NCBI GenBank assembly: GCA_030762935.1 | Contig: CM060884.1 | Span: forward strand, 69,689,696-69,753,695 | DNA: 64,000 nucleotides | Direction of reading: 5' to 3' | Source: Hymenopus coronatus | Taxonomy: Eukaryota; Arthropoda; Insecta; Mantodea; Hymenopodidae | Notes under the pieces: model-generated | The model's input: only the letters and a program-made list of their open reading frames with translations | What the model was told of the DNA's origin: nothing | Databases searched by the model: none | Shown here: in pieces, positions 1 to 9,645 of the stretch | Numbering within the stretch: position 1 is the first letter of the stretch | How the letters are laid out: every line of letters starts with the position of its first letter | Program-made: the position numbers and the translations under genes

Positions 1-660
1 CAGCTGTACATCAGCCCTGAGACTCACACAACGCTGCGGACCAGAAATTGCCCCAATACATAGGTTATGTAGATACTAGATTTTCAGTTGTTTGAATTTG
101 CTGCCATCTATAATCAGTCAAGTTAAGTTTTAAATGAGAATGGTGATGTCGAAACAGAAGTGAAAGCAATTATTATTGAAAGGAAAAACTATGCTATGGA
201 AGTATAAACTTCTTAGCATTAGGTTACTGCTTATGCATTCAAATAAAAACACGTGCTATTTCTTTGAGCTTTTCCTATAAGTAATACTACATTTTATGCA
301 TATGGCTCATTTTGTAGGACAGAACATTTAGCAATGACCTTCCACCCTGTGATTTCTTTTTGCTTCCAAAAATTAAAGACAAAATGCGCGGAATCACTTT
401 TTCATCAGATGAAACAGCATAAAAGCTTGGTTCTTAAATGTCTCAGGAAGAATGGCATCATTGTTTTAAGAATTGGTTTCATTAAATGCAAAAATGTATT
501 AATTTATGTCAAAGGAGAATATTTTGAGAAACAATAAAATTATTTAAGCCTTTTAAAATTAATCCTATGTGAATTTCTAACAGCTTTCACCATTCCCCTA
601 ATATGGTTTGGTGAGGTAGCTTTCTCTTTCTTTCTGTTGGTAGATAAATTGTGTAATTTA
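1..660. other. Probable intron or intergenic DNA, no gene read
   Basis: Single-copy-looking AT-rich DNA. Positions 1-60 hold a short open stretch (QLYISPETHTTLRTRNC...) that stops at 61-63 and has no good donor, so I do not call it an exon. A second short open stretch near 133-207 (NENGDVETEVKAIIIERKNY) also lacks splice support. Either could be a decayed exon. Confidence 0.3.
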
Positions 661-665
661 TATTT

Positions 666-1520
666 TGATCAAATAAGAGTAAAAACATAGCTTACACTCA
701 AACTTCACTCTTGAAATAAAGTAACTTACTTCGGACATGTTTCGTGACTGTTGCCACTATTTTCAATGGAGATTCACTGATGAATTCATGGTAGCGGCCT
801 GTGGAGATAGATGAATTTTTAGAAGAGTCCATTTGTTTGTGGTATGTCAAAACTTATGACCTTGTTTTTGTATTTTAAAATTAATAGATTTTCACAAACT
901 GTTAATCCAATTGGATTCTGCACAAATTTTAATAACTTGGGTTCACTGTGAAAATTATGGTTTTGAATCCAAAAATGATGTGCTACAGCAGAATTATCTG
1001 TCTGTTTATATTTTAAATGTCTCATGTGTTCTTTAAAACATTGTCCAATGTTTCGTTTCGTCTTCCCTATATATACCTTTTCACATTCCTTGCAGCTGAT
1101 TTCATATATCCCTGATTGTTTCAATGGGGGGATTTTATCTTTTGTGTTTGTATGGAGGAGGTTTTTTAAACTGTGCTTATTAACTAGGGCAAAGTTGATG
1201 TTTCATTTTATGAAAATCTTTTGAAATTTTTGGTGTGCCAAAGGGTGGTAAGTGAATTTTTTGTAGCTGGTTTCTGCTTTTATTCTTTTGAGAGTGCTAA
1301 TTTCTTTTACTTTCTTCTGTTTCATGAATTAATTAATCTTTTTCTTTACCAAATGTTCTGTGTAGCCATTCTTTTGTGCAATTTCTATGATCCTATTAAG
1401 TTCAACAGTGAATCTCCATTGAAAATGGTGGCAACAGCCACCGAAACATGTCCAAAGTAAGTTACTTTATTTCAAGAGTGAAGTTTGAGTGTAATCTATG
1501 TTTTTACTCCTATTTGATTA
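666..1520 (-). mobile_element. Penelope-like retroelement relic with inverted pLTR-like arms
   Basis: Two arms of about 118 bp, 666-783 and 1400-1520, are inverted copies of each other with few mismatches. Between them the minus strand encodes the C-terminal GIY-YIG part of a Penelope-like element. Such elements characteristically carry terminal repeats (pLTRs) in direct or inverted orientation, so the arrangement fits. Both arms contain the string GAAACATGTCC preceded by a GTGGC/GCCAC-type stem-loop, reminiscent of the hammerhead ribozymes known in Penelope pLTRs. The reverse transcriptase is absent, so this is a 5'-truncated, dead copy. It lies in the presumed last intron of the host gene ending at 1679. 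Confidence 0.65.
819..1205 (-). pseudogene. GIY-YIG endonuclease domain of a Penelope-like element
   Basis: The minus-strand frame reads from near 1205 down to 819 without a stop. It begins at a linker NFALVNKHSLKNLL, then SGIYEISCKECEKVYIGKT, which is the GIY...YIG motif with the CxxC pair that Penelope-like endonucleases carry just before YIG. An arginine (KTKRNIGQ), a conserved EH pair (FKEHMRHLK), an AHH histidine block and a late E (VCENLLILK) follow in family order. A stop just upstream of the linker breaks the link to the missing reverse transcriptase. In the living family this domain nicks DNA for target-primed reverse transcription. Here it is a fragment with decay around it. Confidence 0.75.
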
Positions 1521-1577
1521 GTTACTTCACTGTGAATTCCCATTAATGTTTTAATTATATTTTGATATTTGTTTCAG

Positions 1578-1679
1578 TTTCTACGAATTGATGCAATGAA
1601 GAAAGAACGTGATCGTCAGTGCAAATCCGGGGAACTGACAGAATGTTATGCCAAAGCACCAGCCATTGATAGCTATTAA
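1578..1679 (+). CDS. Terminal coding exon of an unrecognised host gene
   Basis: A pyrimidine-rich acceptor (ATTTGTTTCAG, ending at 1577) opens a 33-codon frame that ends in TAA at 1677-1679. Only the phase-0 frame is open; the other two stop within a few codons. The peptide starts FLRIDAMKKERDRQCKSGEL, is rich in charged residues and has two cysteines, and ends AIDSY. Codon use looks coding, unlike the surrounding repeats. A canonical AATAAA follows 99 bases after the stop, as expected of a last exon. I do not recognise the family and cannot see the upstream exon; it is probably left of the window. The intron before it contains a Penelope-like relic. It could also be a decayed retrocopy, but the splice acceptor and poly(A) signal argue for a real gene end. 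Confidence 0.6.
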   Translation, partial: FLRIDAMKKERDRQCKSGELTECYAKAPAIDSY

Positions 1680-1777
1680 ATAGTTTACTATAAGTAAAAC
1701 AGTTGGTGTTTTTGTGGCTATAACTCTGTCTTTAAATTAGTCATATTTTATGTATACTCTCTGCTGAATTTAGCTAA

Positions 1778-1783
1778 AATAAA
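1778..1783 (+). promoter_or_regulatory. Polyadenylation signal AATAAA
   Basis: Canonical AATAAA in a T/A-rich context, 99 bases downstream of the stop codon of the candidate terminal exon. This gives that gene a 3' UTR of roughly 120 bases. Confidence 0.5.
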
Positions 1784-1949
1784 GAGAGGATTTTTTTCAA
1801 ATATGATTTATTATTAATAAATGTTTAGGGGTATTAAATAAGTGAATTTGTGGAGCCCATTTTTATCACTATGCCACTTACCCTATTGATTAATGAGAGA
1901 CTTCTCATGAACCGATTCAAGGATACCAAATAATGGGGTGAGGCATTAA

Positions 1950-2197
1950 AAGAGAAATATTTGGTCCTTTGGGATGTGAACCTCCAAATACATCAGTATG
2001 GTACACTCTCACACACCATACCTTATAATGGCCATACGAAAAAAGATTAATACTTCAATGGATACCAGCACGTTGCGGAATACAGGGTAATGAAACAGCT
2101 GACTTTCTAGCCAAGAAAGGTAGTAAAATTACATCAAATTCATCTGATCCAATAAGTTATCACTCTAACAAAAGTATCATTATATCAACTTCTGTAT
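1950..2197 (+). pseudogene. Non-LTR retrotransposon RNase H fragment
   Basis: The + frame from about 2029 reads LILQWIPARCGIQGNETADF then LAKKG. This matches the last third of the RNase H domain of Jockey-type LINEs, where W(I/V)PSHCGIxGNExADxLAKxG is typical and the D of ADxLA is catalytic. Upstream codons are interrupted by stops. The fragment is cut at about 2197, where a family R copy begins abruptly, so R either inserted here or marks a deletion junction. Confidence 0.6.
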
Positions 2198-2630
2198 TCT
2201 GGATGAATTTTGCCAAATTTTGTTTAACTGCTAAACCGTAAGAGGTAGACAAAAACTTATTGCACAAAAAATGTAGATCTCATCAAAACACACAATGTAT
2301 GTCCTTTACATTTTTGTTGTGGAGGTAATCGTTTCCAAGATATTCCTTGTTATTGGTTTCAATTGTAAATTACATATACTTTTCTGTGTGTCTGTTTTTC
2401 TTTTTTTCTACTCCTGGCCAAGTACAGAAGCGATTTGCAATGATAATTGCATAACGATAGCTTTTAAAATATTTGACTATTACTTTAGCCTAGTGCATTC
2501 CCCTAGTTCTCTTCTCTCATAAGAACATTCTGCTTATGCTTATCTCAATTAGCATAATATGTAGAGAAAAGAATAATCTTAAGAAGTTTGTATAGAAAGT
2601 CATTGAGTGTAACACATCATTTTTTTTTAA
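2198..2630 (+). repeat. Family R, 3' half
   Basis: Starts mid-unit at TTCTGGATGAATTTTGCC and runs to the 3' tail (GTGTAACACATCAT). It belongs to the subtype with TTTAAAATATTTGACTATTA and the GTGTAACACATCA tail rather than the AATGGAACACATCAGA tail. A T-run follows. Confidence 0.75.
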
Positions 2631-2684
2631 ATGTCAATATATATGTGTCTGCATTGAATCAAAACCCATCAGCATCCACACTTT

Positions 2685-2795
2685 CCATTCCACCGATTGT
2701 TTTAGTTGGACCTTCCCCATCCTTTACCACAGTTCACTTGCCATTCCACCGATTGTTTTAGTTGGACCTTCCCCATCCTTTACCACAGTTTTCTT
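2685..2795. repeat. 56-bp tandem duplication (2 copies)
   Basis: The segment starting CCATTCCACCGATTGTTTTA at 2685 is repeated at 2741 almost without change, ending in ACCACAGTTC/ACCACAGTTT. No coding content is evident. Confidence 0.85.
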
Positions 2796-3061
2796 GAATG
2801 CAGAACATACATTTTCACTGGATTTGATCCTGTGATCCTTGGTTTGACAGGTTAGCCGGTCCTTTCATGCCTTAACCCTTAATTGCGTGGTATTGCATAT
2901 GTGCAACAAAGATGATTAATCAAAACTTTTAGTATTTTCAGTCAACTTTTTTTCTAATTTTGTATTACACTAATCTTCAACAATAAAATTAGGTTAGTTA
3001 TAGCTGTCTTATACTGTAAAAATATTAACATTTTGTGCATTAAAACTGTAGTGATTTGTTT

Positions 3062-4456
3062 ACTTTCTCTACACATACTATGTACATAGTGTATAGAGAA
3101 GGTATTGTATTGCACCCAAAAATTTGATACCAAGATTTCACCAGAAATACTTGTTTTGGGTCCCCCTGAAACAAAAATAAGCATTTTTAGAAAAAGGTCT
3201 GTGTGCGTGTGTCTATGGACAGCAGAACTCCAAAACGAAAAAACTGTTAAATACCAAACTTGGTATTTCAGTTTGGTATCTTCCAAGGATAAGACAAAGA
3301 TTTTCAAGAAAATTCCCCTACCCCCAACTACCCTTTACTTGCAGCTTTTTGTCGAAAAATTTTGATTTTCTTAAAAATGGCTCAAACTATTATAAGTATT
3401 GTATATTAAATACATTTAGCTGGCAAATAATATGTATATCTTGAATTTTCTGGGAATAGCCTCTGAAGACTACTTTATTCTGGATGAATTTTACAGAATT
3501 TTGCATAACTAGTGAACCTCAGGAGATAGCCAAAAACTTACAATACAAAAAATGTAGATTATGATAAAACACACACTTTATGTCATATACATTTTTTTCA
3601 TGGAGTTGATCGTTTTTGAGATATTCCCTGTTTCAACTTTAAAAACTTATACTTTTCTCATACAGGAATTTGTCAACTCCTGTCCATACAAGCAAAGGAA
3701 CTTCAGTCACATAGAAACCAGCTTTTGACTATCACTTTAACCTATGGTACTCCCTTATTTTGTTTCTACTTACAAGGAAGCAAGTAATAAGACTATTTCT
3801 GCTAATTTTTTCTCGATTAGAATGAAGTAAACAGCAGCATAAGCTTTTTAACAATAATTTGTTGCAGAGATGTAGAGAAAGTCATGTGAATGGAACACAT
3901 CAGATATTTACTTTCTCTATACGCACTATGTACATAGTGTATATAGAATGTATTGCACTCCACCAAAAAATTCGATACTGAGATTTCACCAGAAATATAT
4001 GTTTTAGGGTCCCTTGTATCCAAAAAAAAGTATTTTCAGAAAAAGGTCTGTGTGTGTGTGTGTGTCTGTGAACACGATAACTCAAAAACGAAAAGTCGGT
4101 AAAATACCAAACTTTGTATTGAAGTTTAGTATCTTCCGGGGAAGCGACAAGTTCATCGTTTTTGAGATATTCCTTGCTTTTGGTTTCAGCTGTGAAAAAC
4201 TTGTACTTTTCTCTTACAGGAATTTGTCAACTCGTGTCCATACAAACAAAGGAACTTCAGTCATCTAGTAACCAGCTTTTGACTTTACTTTAACCTATAA
4301 TACTCCCATATTTCGCTTCTACTTACAAGGAAGCAAGTAATAAAACTATTTCTGCTAATGTTTATCTCAATTAGCATGGTGTTGAAAGAAGAATTACCTT
4401 TCGTAAGAAGTTTTTAGAGTAGCTAGGGAAAGTCATATGAGTGTAACACATCAGAT
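3062..4456 (+). repeat. Family R, two units head to tail
   Basis: Unit 1 (3062-3905) is nearly full length: 5' dyad ACTATGTACATAGT at about 3077, internal dyad near 3250-3270, 3' tail AATGGAACACATCAGA. Unit 2 begins directly at 3910 with ACTTTCTCTAT and ends near 4456, but it has lost about 300 bp of its middle. The junction is CAGATATTTACTTTCTCT, the T-rich junction seen between other units. Confidence 0.9.
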
Positions 4457-4585
4457 TTTTTGTATGTATTTATTGATTAATCATATACACAGTGACACCA
4501 TTCCCCTTCTCGACATAGCCTCGTTCACACTCTACACACTTTTGCCAATGATATGCAGTTTGAATATTTCTTGTTCAAAAAAAAT

Positions 4586-5466
4586 TTGATGTGCTCCATT
4601 CACATGACTTTCTCCACCTCTCTGTAACAAATTATTGTTAATAAGCTTATTCTTCTATCTGCATCATGCTAATTTAGATAAACACTAGTAGAAATGGTTT
4701 TATTATTTAGTTCCTTATAGGTAGAAGGGAAATAAGGGGATGCACTAGACTAAACCGACAGTCAAATGCTTTAAAATTGGTTGCTATGGCATAGAAATCC
4801 GATTCTTTGCATTATCAGGTGTTGACAAGTTCCTATCAGGTGTTGACAAGTTCCTGTATGAGAAAAATATTAAGTATTTTAAAACTGAAATCAATAACAA
4901 GGAATATCTCAGAAAAAAACGTATATGACATAAATTGTGTGTTCTAACGTCATCTACATTTTTTGTGAAGTAAGTTTTTGTCTATCTCTTATGGTTTAGC
5001 AGTTACGCAAAATTCAACAAAATTCATTCAGAACAAAAAGATCTTTAGGGACTATTCCCAGAAAATTCAAAATATATATTTTATTTGCCATATAAATATC
5101 TTTAATATACAGTACTTTAATCAAAATCGTCAGAACCATTTTAAAGAAAATAAAAATTTTCAAAAATTTTTCCATGTGAAGGGATGTTTGGGGTGGGGGG
5201 ATTTTCTTGGAAATTTTCGTGCCGCATCCTTGGAAGTTATTGAACGTAAATACCAAGTTTGGTCTTTTTGTTTTTGAGCTCTGCTAAAACACATATGTAC
5301 ACACACACACACACACACACACACAAACCTTTTTCTAAAAATGCATTTTTGAGACTAAGAGGAACCCAAAACATGTATTTGTGCTGAAATCTCTGTATCA
5401 AATTTTTGGGGGGATACAATACCTTCTCTATACACTATGTACATAGTACATGTAGAAAAAGTAAAA
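4586..5466 (-). repeat. Family R, nearly full unit
   Basis: The reverse-strand copy runs from the 3' tail (GATGTGCTCCATTCACATGA) to the 5' dyad at about 5425-5462. It holds an internal 22-bp duplication (TATCAGGTGTTGACAAGTTC twice, about 4816-4858) and a (CA)n run at 5299-5325 at the GT-rich position of the unit. Confidence 0.9.
5299..5325. repeat. (CA)n microsatellite inside family R
   Basis: About 13 CA repeats, at the same internal position where other R copies carry short GTGTGTGT runs. Confidence 0.9.
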
Positions 5467-5469
5467 AGT

Positions 5470-6262
5470 TTGTTATCACATTGTCAACCAATTGCGCATA
5501 TGCTCCTCAATGTCTTCATTGGTTTTGAATTGTTTCTCTCCAAGCGATTGTTACATAGGCACAAACAAAAAATAGCTTGAGGAGGAGAGGAGTAAAATTT
5601 AAACTATAGGGTGGGTATTTAAGGGTTTCCCAGGCATGTCCTCTAATGTGTCAAATTCATGGTGTGCTGCTTAGCATTGTCTTAGAAAAGGCTGACATCT
5701 CTGATGTCTTTTGTTTCGGTGAGCATGTCCAATACTGAAACCCACTTCTGATGTGATTTCTTTAACAGTGCAGCGGCAATATCTTCAATAAGCTCACAAA
5801 TGGCATACATGTTATCTATGAGATGTGACCTTGGTCACCGAGGATGCCTTCATTTTATGCAATTCCTTGGCCACACTTAAACTATCTGGCCTAGGTATAT
5901 ACTCGATTCTGGGACAGTAGCACTGTGGACCCCAAGCACATCTGATGCTATTGGAAATAGTTGAGCCAAAAATCTGCTTCCCTCCCAAAAGGGAGCTGTT
6001 CAGATTGGGTTGGACTCGACTGTTTGGCAGTGGCCGATACCCAAGGGAGATTGAGTACCTCTCACAGATAGAGAGAGAGATTAGATTGGAAATATTCTAT
6101 CTTTATGTATTGTGGTTGAAGCACACACAGTTACCATAGTTAGCCACTACACTTTTCAGATGAGCAAATCTTGTGTGGGTTAAATGTGCACACAAAAATA
6201 AAATTTTGTGGTGTTAAATGTTCAATTAAGCAGTTAAATTTAGACTGTAAGTTTTAAACCAG
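5470..6262 (-). other. Low-repeat DNA with a possible mariner/Tc1 HTH relic
   Basis: Most of this stretch gives no readable gene. On the minus strand around 5720-5780 one frame reads TVKEITSEVGFSIGHAHRN, which resembles the second helix-turn-helix of mariner-type transposases (TVREIAEEVGIS...). Flanking codons are degenerate and no TIRs were found. The rest (5810-6262) shows nothing I can name. Confidence 0.3.
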
Positions 6263-6266
6263 TATA

Positions 6267-6353
6267 ATGGTCAATACGTGTGTGGTGTTTGGTTGTAGTT
6301 TCTCAAATAGCAAAAGCAATAAGGAAAGGGTAATGTTTCAATACATAGGTTAG
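6267..6353 (+). CDS. THAP-domain-like N-terminal fragment
   Basis: An ATG opens 28 codons beginning MVNTCVVFGCSFSNSKSNKE and stopping at 6351-6353. THAP zinc fingers typically start M-x(2-4)-C-x(2-4)-C with a small-residue and N/S-rich stretch, and the C-x4-C here fits. The later conserved W, P and C/H ligands are not found in frame. AGG|GTAATG at about 6330 could be a splice donor, so this might be a first exon. Positions 6495-7015 just downstream belong to a sequence repeated at 50283-51115, suggesting a THAP-type (P-element-like) transposon rather than a single-copy gene. Function is inferred only from the start motif. Confidence 0.35.
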   Translation: MVNTCVVFGCSFSNSKSNKERVMFQYIG

Positions 6354-6494
6354 TGAACTTATTTAAGTGATTTTTCGGTGGTACTCTTAGTAATATATGT
6401 TATACGTTATCAATAGAATGGTTCTTTATTGTTTGTTAGATTTCTAATTCGGAAAGATCTTAGAGAAGCTTGGTAAAGACAATTCACAGACAAA

Positions 6495-7015
6495 ATTATG
6501 CAACCTACTATGGTTTATAGGAAACCTCTTGCTAATTTGCTCATTTAGCAGCTATCCCGAGAAATAATCACTACCAAATTATGTGCTTATGATACCAGAA
6601 CCATGAGAATAGGGTATCCAAGTTCCTTGGACTTGGAATGTATGGTAATTATCGCAAAATTCCTTGACCAAAATTCTTGATTAATATCACACATTCTACT
6701 TAAGCTTTAAACCAATGCTGTAATATATGGTACATCCTTGTTACATTAACAGGAGTTTTAGACCAAGAAATTAGAATAAAATTAAGTTATGACTTTGCAG
6801 CGATGTTTACTGCAACAATTCAAATTTATCAATAACTTCTGACAGGCCAAAAAATGTGAATGTATTAAATATTCCTTCAACTCGAGATCTCTACCCTTCT
6901 TGTTCTTTACTTCAAAAACTTGGAAAACAATTAATTTGACAGATGTCGTGCATGGTAGTGTGTAGTGCCACAAGGTGGTGGTTGGGCGCAAGGCTAACTT
7001 TCTGCATTTTCACCC
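6495..7015 (+). repeat. Dispersed repeat, copy A (second copy at 50283-51115)
   Basis: Two blocks match the copy at 50283-51115: TATAGGAAACCTCTTGCTAA...CTTGGAATGTAT and TTTTAGACCAAGAAATTAGA...CCACAAGGTGG. Both copies keep the same order. No full-length protein can be read. The THAP-like start lies about 140 bases upstream of this copy. Confidence 0.65.
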
Positions 7016-7279
7016 TGTGGTACCTCTAGGCTAGTCTGGGTGGAATTGTGCCCTCTGGCACAAGCTGGTAAATATCGCCTCCACTGAGATCTCGATAGTC
7101 ATCCCTGTATAGGTTTGATGCGTGTAACCACTTCCATGGCCGGTTTATAGAACAGGAAAAAACCCATGGACTTGCCCCTGGGTTGCAAGACATACCTGAG
7201 TTGTCAGTTGGCTGCTTGGTATTGTCCCCAAACTGTGTCTTCAAGAAAATTAAAATTTATGAGGGTTTAACCCCTTCAA

Positions 7280-7640
7280 GGTCGTCTCCTTAGCACGGTG
7301 GTAGCGCTGCTGCTTGCCAAGCGGGAGACCTGGGTTTGATTCCCAGTACTGACGTGTTTTATTTTTCCCCCACAGGGAGACCTGGCCTGAGGTGCACTCA
7401 GCCTCGTGAGGTCCCTGGGGGCCAATTGAGGAGCTACTTGATGGAGAAGCAGTGGCTCCAGGTCATTAGGACCGCATTAACTGGCTGGGGGGGGGGTTCG
7501 AAGCACTGATCACGTCTCACCCCCCAATACTGCACCCCATCCAAATCGTCTTTTGTGGACCGAGATGGGGGATGCAGTGGCCGGGCGGTAGGTCAAGGCT
7601 CTTAGTGCGCTACGCCATGGAGCTGTTAACCCCTTCATTT
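7280..7640 (+). mobile_element. tRNA-derived SINE (type S4)
   Basis: The head (TAGCACGGTGGTAGCGCTGC ... GGGTTTGATTCCC) has pol III A-box and B-box-like sequences. It is followed by a GC-rich body and a tract of G's at 7488-7497. The body runs to about GCCATGGAGCTGTTAACCCC. Seen once in this window. Confidence 0.6.
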
Positions 7641-7724
7641 TTTAAAAACTTCATAATAATAAATTGCAATAAAGACAAAGTGACCTTTGGTTGTTCTGAT
7701 GCCAAAACCTATCAAAGTAACTAT

Positions 7725-8135
7725 AAACTTTCTCAGGCTTCTAGCCAGATAAGTAGATGGATTGACTCCAACGTTTCGAACATGTACATCATCTTCGTCT
7801 TCAGATAACTTGAAAGTCTGGATTCGCATATTTATAGTGCCCAAGTGAAGCTAGCATCTGATTGGTTTGCATGATATTTTTGGCCATGAAGCAACTGATA
7901 TTTAATATGACTGAAGCATGAGCACGGACCTCGTAGAAAACTATACGTGGCAGTTGTATGCCTAAAGTTTTGAACTTGAGCTTTGACCTGTTTGCAAAAA
8001 TTTTATAGCACACATGTTTTGAAGCACAATGTGCTTTTCAAGTTACCAGTTTACACTGAAGATGAAGATGATGCACATCTTTGAAACAGTAGAATCAATC
8101 CATCTACCTACCAGGCTATAAGTCACAGAACACTT
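7725..8135. mobile_element. Foldback relic with Penelope pLTR-like arms
   Basis: Arms at about 7737-7815 and 8040-8130 are inverted copies (GATGGATTGA(C/T)TC..., ...ATCATCTTC). Reading the right arm on +, CTGAAGA is followed by an AAGATG/CATCTT stem-loop and then GAAAC. This resembles the CUGAUGA-stem-GAAA order of hammerhead ribozymes found in Penelope pLTRs. The 220 bp between arms shows no coding remains. Confidence 0.45.
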
Positions 8136-8539
8136 AGGTTAATATGTCGTCAGGAAAGATTCAGCTTTAACTATCAAAGTAGCTAACCAAGCTGGTTTCT
8201 CCTCCCTAACACGCCAACTTTCAACTCTCCACTCCACCATCTCATTAAGACTTGTATTTGAATCACCCTTGTTCCTGTTTATGCAACTATTTCATTGAAT
8301 GCATAATATTTTATTTTGGAAAAATTGTATATGTTTAATTTCAGCTGAGGTATCTCCGCCCCAAAATGAACTAGCATAAAAAAGCAGCAAAGAAGCATTG
8401 TTAAAGTAGAAAGCACAGAATGTTTTAAATGAAATCAGATAGCAGGTAATTATACATGGCCTAGGAAATGTTTGGGCTATTGTAGATGATTTTGAAAGAG
8501 GTTTTTGGAAGGAAGTGAGATCCATGTGGGAAGACATGG

Positions 8540-9175
8540 ATAGATGCATTTTATTTTCTCAAATGAGAAAGAAAAGTTCATTGACACTTTACAGGGAGCT
8601 AAAAGATGACTCAGTAAAAAAGAAAAGTACATTTTGATCTATAAAAAAATTAAAGAGGGAATAGCCTGATTTAGATTAGGCATTTTGTTGCCCTCAGTGT
8701 TGTAATGGTTACCATGCTAACTTCATATACTCAAGGTTGCAGGTTCAAACCTGGCAGAGGACGATTGATTTTTTCAGGCATAAAATTCCATTTCATAGTT
8801 TCCTTTGGAAGGAAAGTAAAGCTGTTGGTCCCATGTCATAGATTTACAGCACGTAAAAGAACCTCAAGCCTGATAGAGAGGCCTCTGAGCAAAATTAAGC
8901 AGTCTTTCACGCCCAGTATAGAATGGGGCGCTGAGAGCTACAGCAGTTCAAGAGCATCCATAAATAGAACTTCATTTCATTTCAGATTAGGCATTTAGAA
9001 ATTAAGGGGAATGAGGGGAGAAGATATACTGGGAGTGTGTCCAATCTATGGGGAGAAGGAAGAGAAGTTCACATTATCTTTCAGTGCAGGGCCATAAATA
9101 ACTGGAAGGAAAATTTAAGTAGCAAATGGCTACTGCACTGGCCAGCTAACTTGGATTGAGGTCAGTTCATAATTA
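8540..9175 (+). pseudogene. LINE ORF2 C-terminal relic, interrupted by a SINE
   Basis: The frame before and after the SINE insertion reads FRLGI-stop-KLRGMRGEDILGVCPIYGEKEEKF. This recalls the zinc-knuckle tail of non-LTR ORF2 proteins (RLGxWxLxG...CPxCGxEEE). Stops interrupt the frame. The SINE at 8686-8983 split it and left a 13-bp target duplication. A related relic sits at 10490-10710. Confidence 0.5.
8686..8983 (+). mobile_element. tRNA-derived SINE (type S1) with 13-bp TSD
   Basis: The tRNA-like head includes AATGGTTACCATGCTAAC and GGTTCAAACC (B box). The body carries GTAAAGAACCTC-like and GCCTCTGAGCAAAATTAA blocks shared with the other S1 copies, and the end is TTCATTTCATTTC. Perfect target duplications AGATTAGGCATTT flank it (8673-8685 and 8984-8996), so this is a full retroposed copy landed in a LINE relic. 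Confidence 0.9.
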
Positions 9176-9458
9176 TGTATAATCTTAGTACAGTACAGTA
9201 AATAAATAAATAAAAAAGATTTGAATAAATGAATTAATTTGTACATTATTTGCTAGCCCAACATAAATATATACAATATACTAACTTAACAATGTTTTTA
9301 CTTGTCTAAGCTGTTTTGTGCTGCTCAGCTTGCTTTACTCCCCAACAATGTGCCTCACTGAGTAGCTCCTTTACCTGCTTTAGTACCCAGTAGTCATTAT
9401 TTGATTACTCCAAATTGTCCTTTTAATCTCGTATTACTTCTACTGAGTACTATTTAAG

Positions 9459-9645
9459 TATGTACATAGTAGATAAAGAAGGTATTGCATTCCACCAAAA
9501 AATTTGACACCCAGATTACACCGAAAATATGTTTTAAACATATTTACTCTGAATTTCTTTGGAATAGCCGCTGAACCTCTTTTCATTCTGAACGATTTTT
9601 GCATAAGTTGTAAACTGTAAGAGATAGACAGAAACTTAAAGTAAA
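9459..9645 (+). repeat. Family R, short internally deleted unit
   Basis: Starts in the 5' dyad (ATGTACATAGT), jumps within the unit, and ends at a GTAAGAGATAGAC block. It is immediately joined to a reverse-strand R copy. Confidence 0.75.

Noticed and set aside
1..63. First 20 codons as the preceding exon of the gene ending at 1679
   Set aside because: The frame stops at TAG before any donor, and no phase joins to the terminal exon.
3105..3365. Recurrent short ORFs with YNTFSIHYVHS- or LYTMYIVRVEK-like peptides
   Set aside because: They are the 5' dyad and flanks of family R read in different frames; frames are not conserved between copies and are full of stops.
3062..3905. Family R as a Helitron
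   Set aside because: There are a 3' hairpin and T/A-rich borders, but no TC...CTRR ends and no A^T target were found; the ACTTTCTCTAC/GTAGAGAAAGT symmetry near both ends also argues against it.
3062..3905. Family R as an LTR retrotransposon or solo LTR
   Set aside because: No TG...CA ends, no primer-binding site or polypurine tract, and no gag/pol remains beside any copy.
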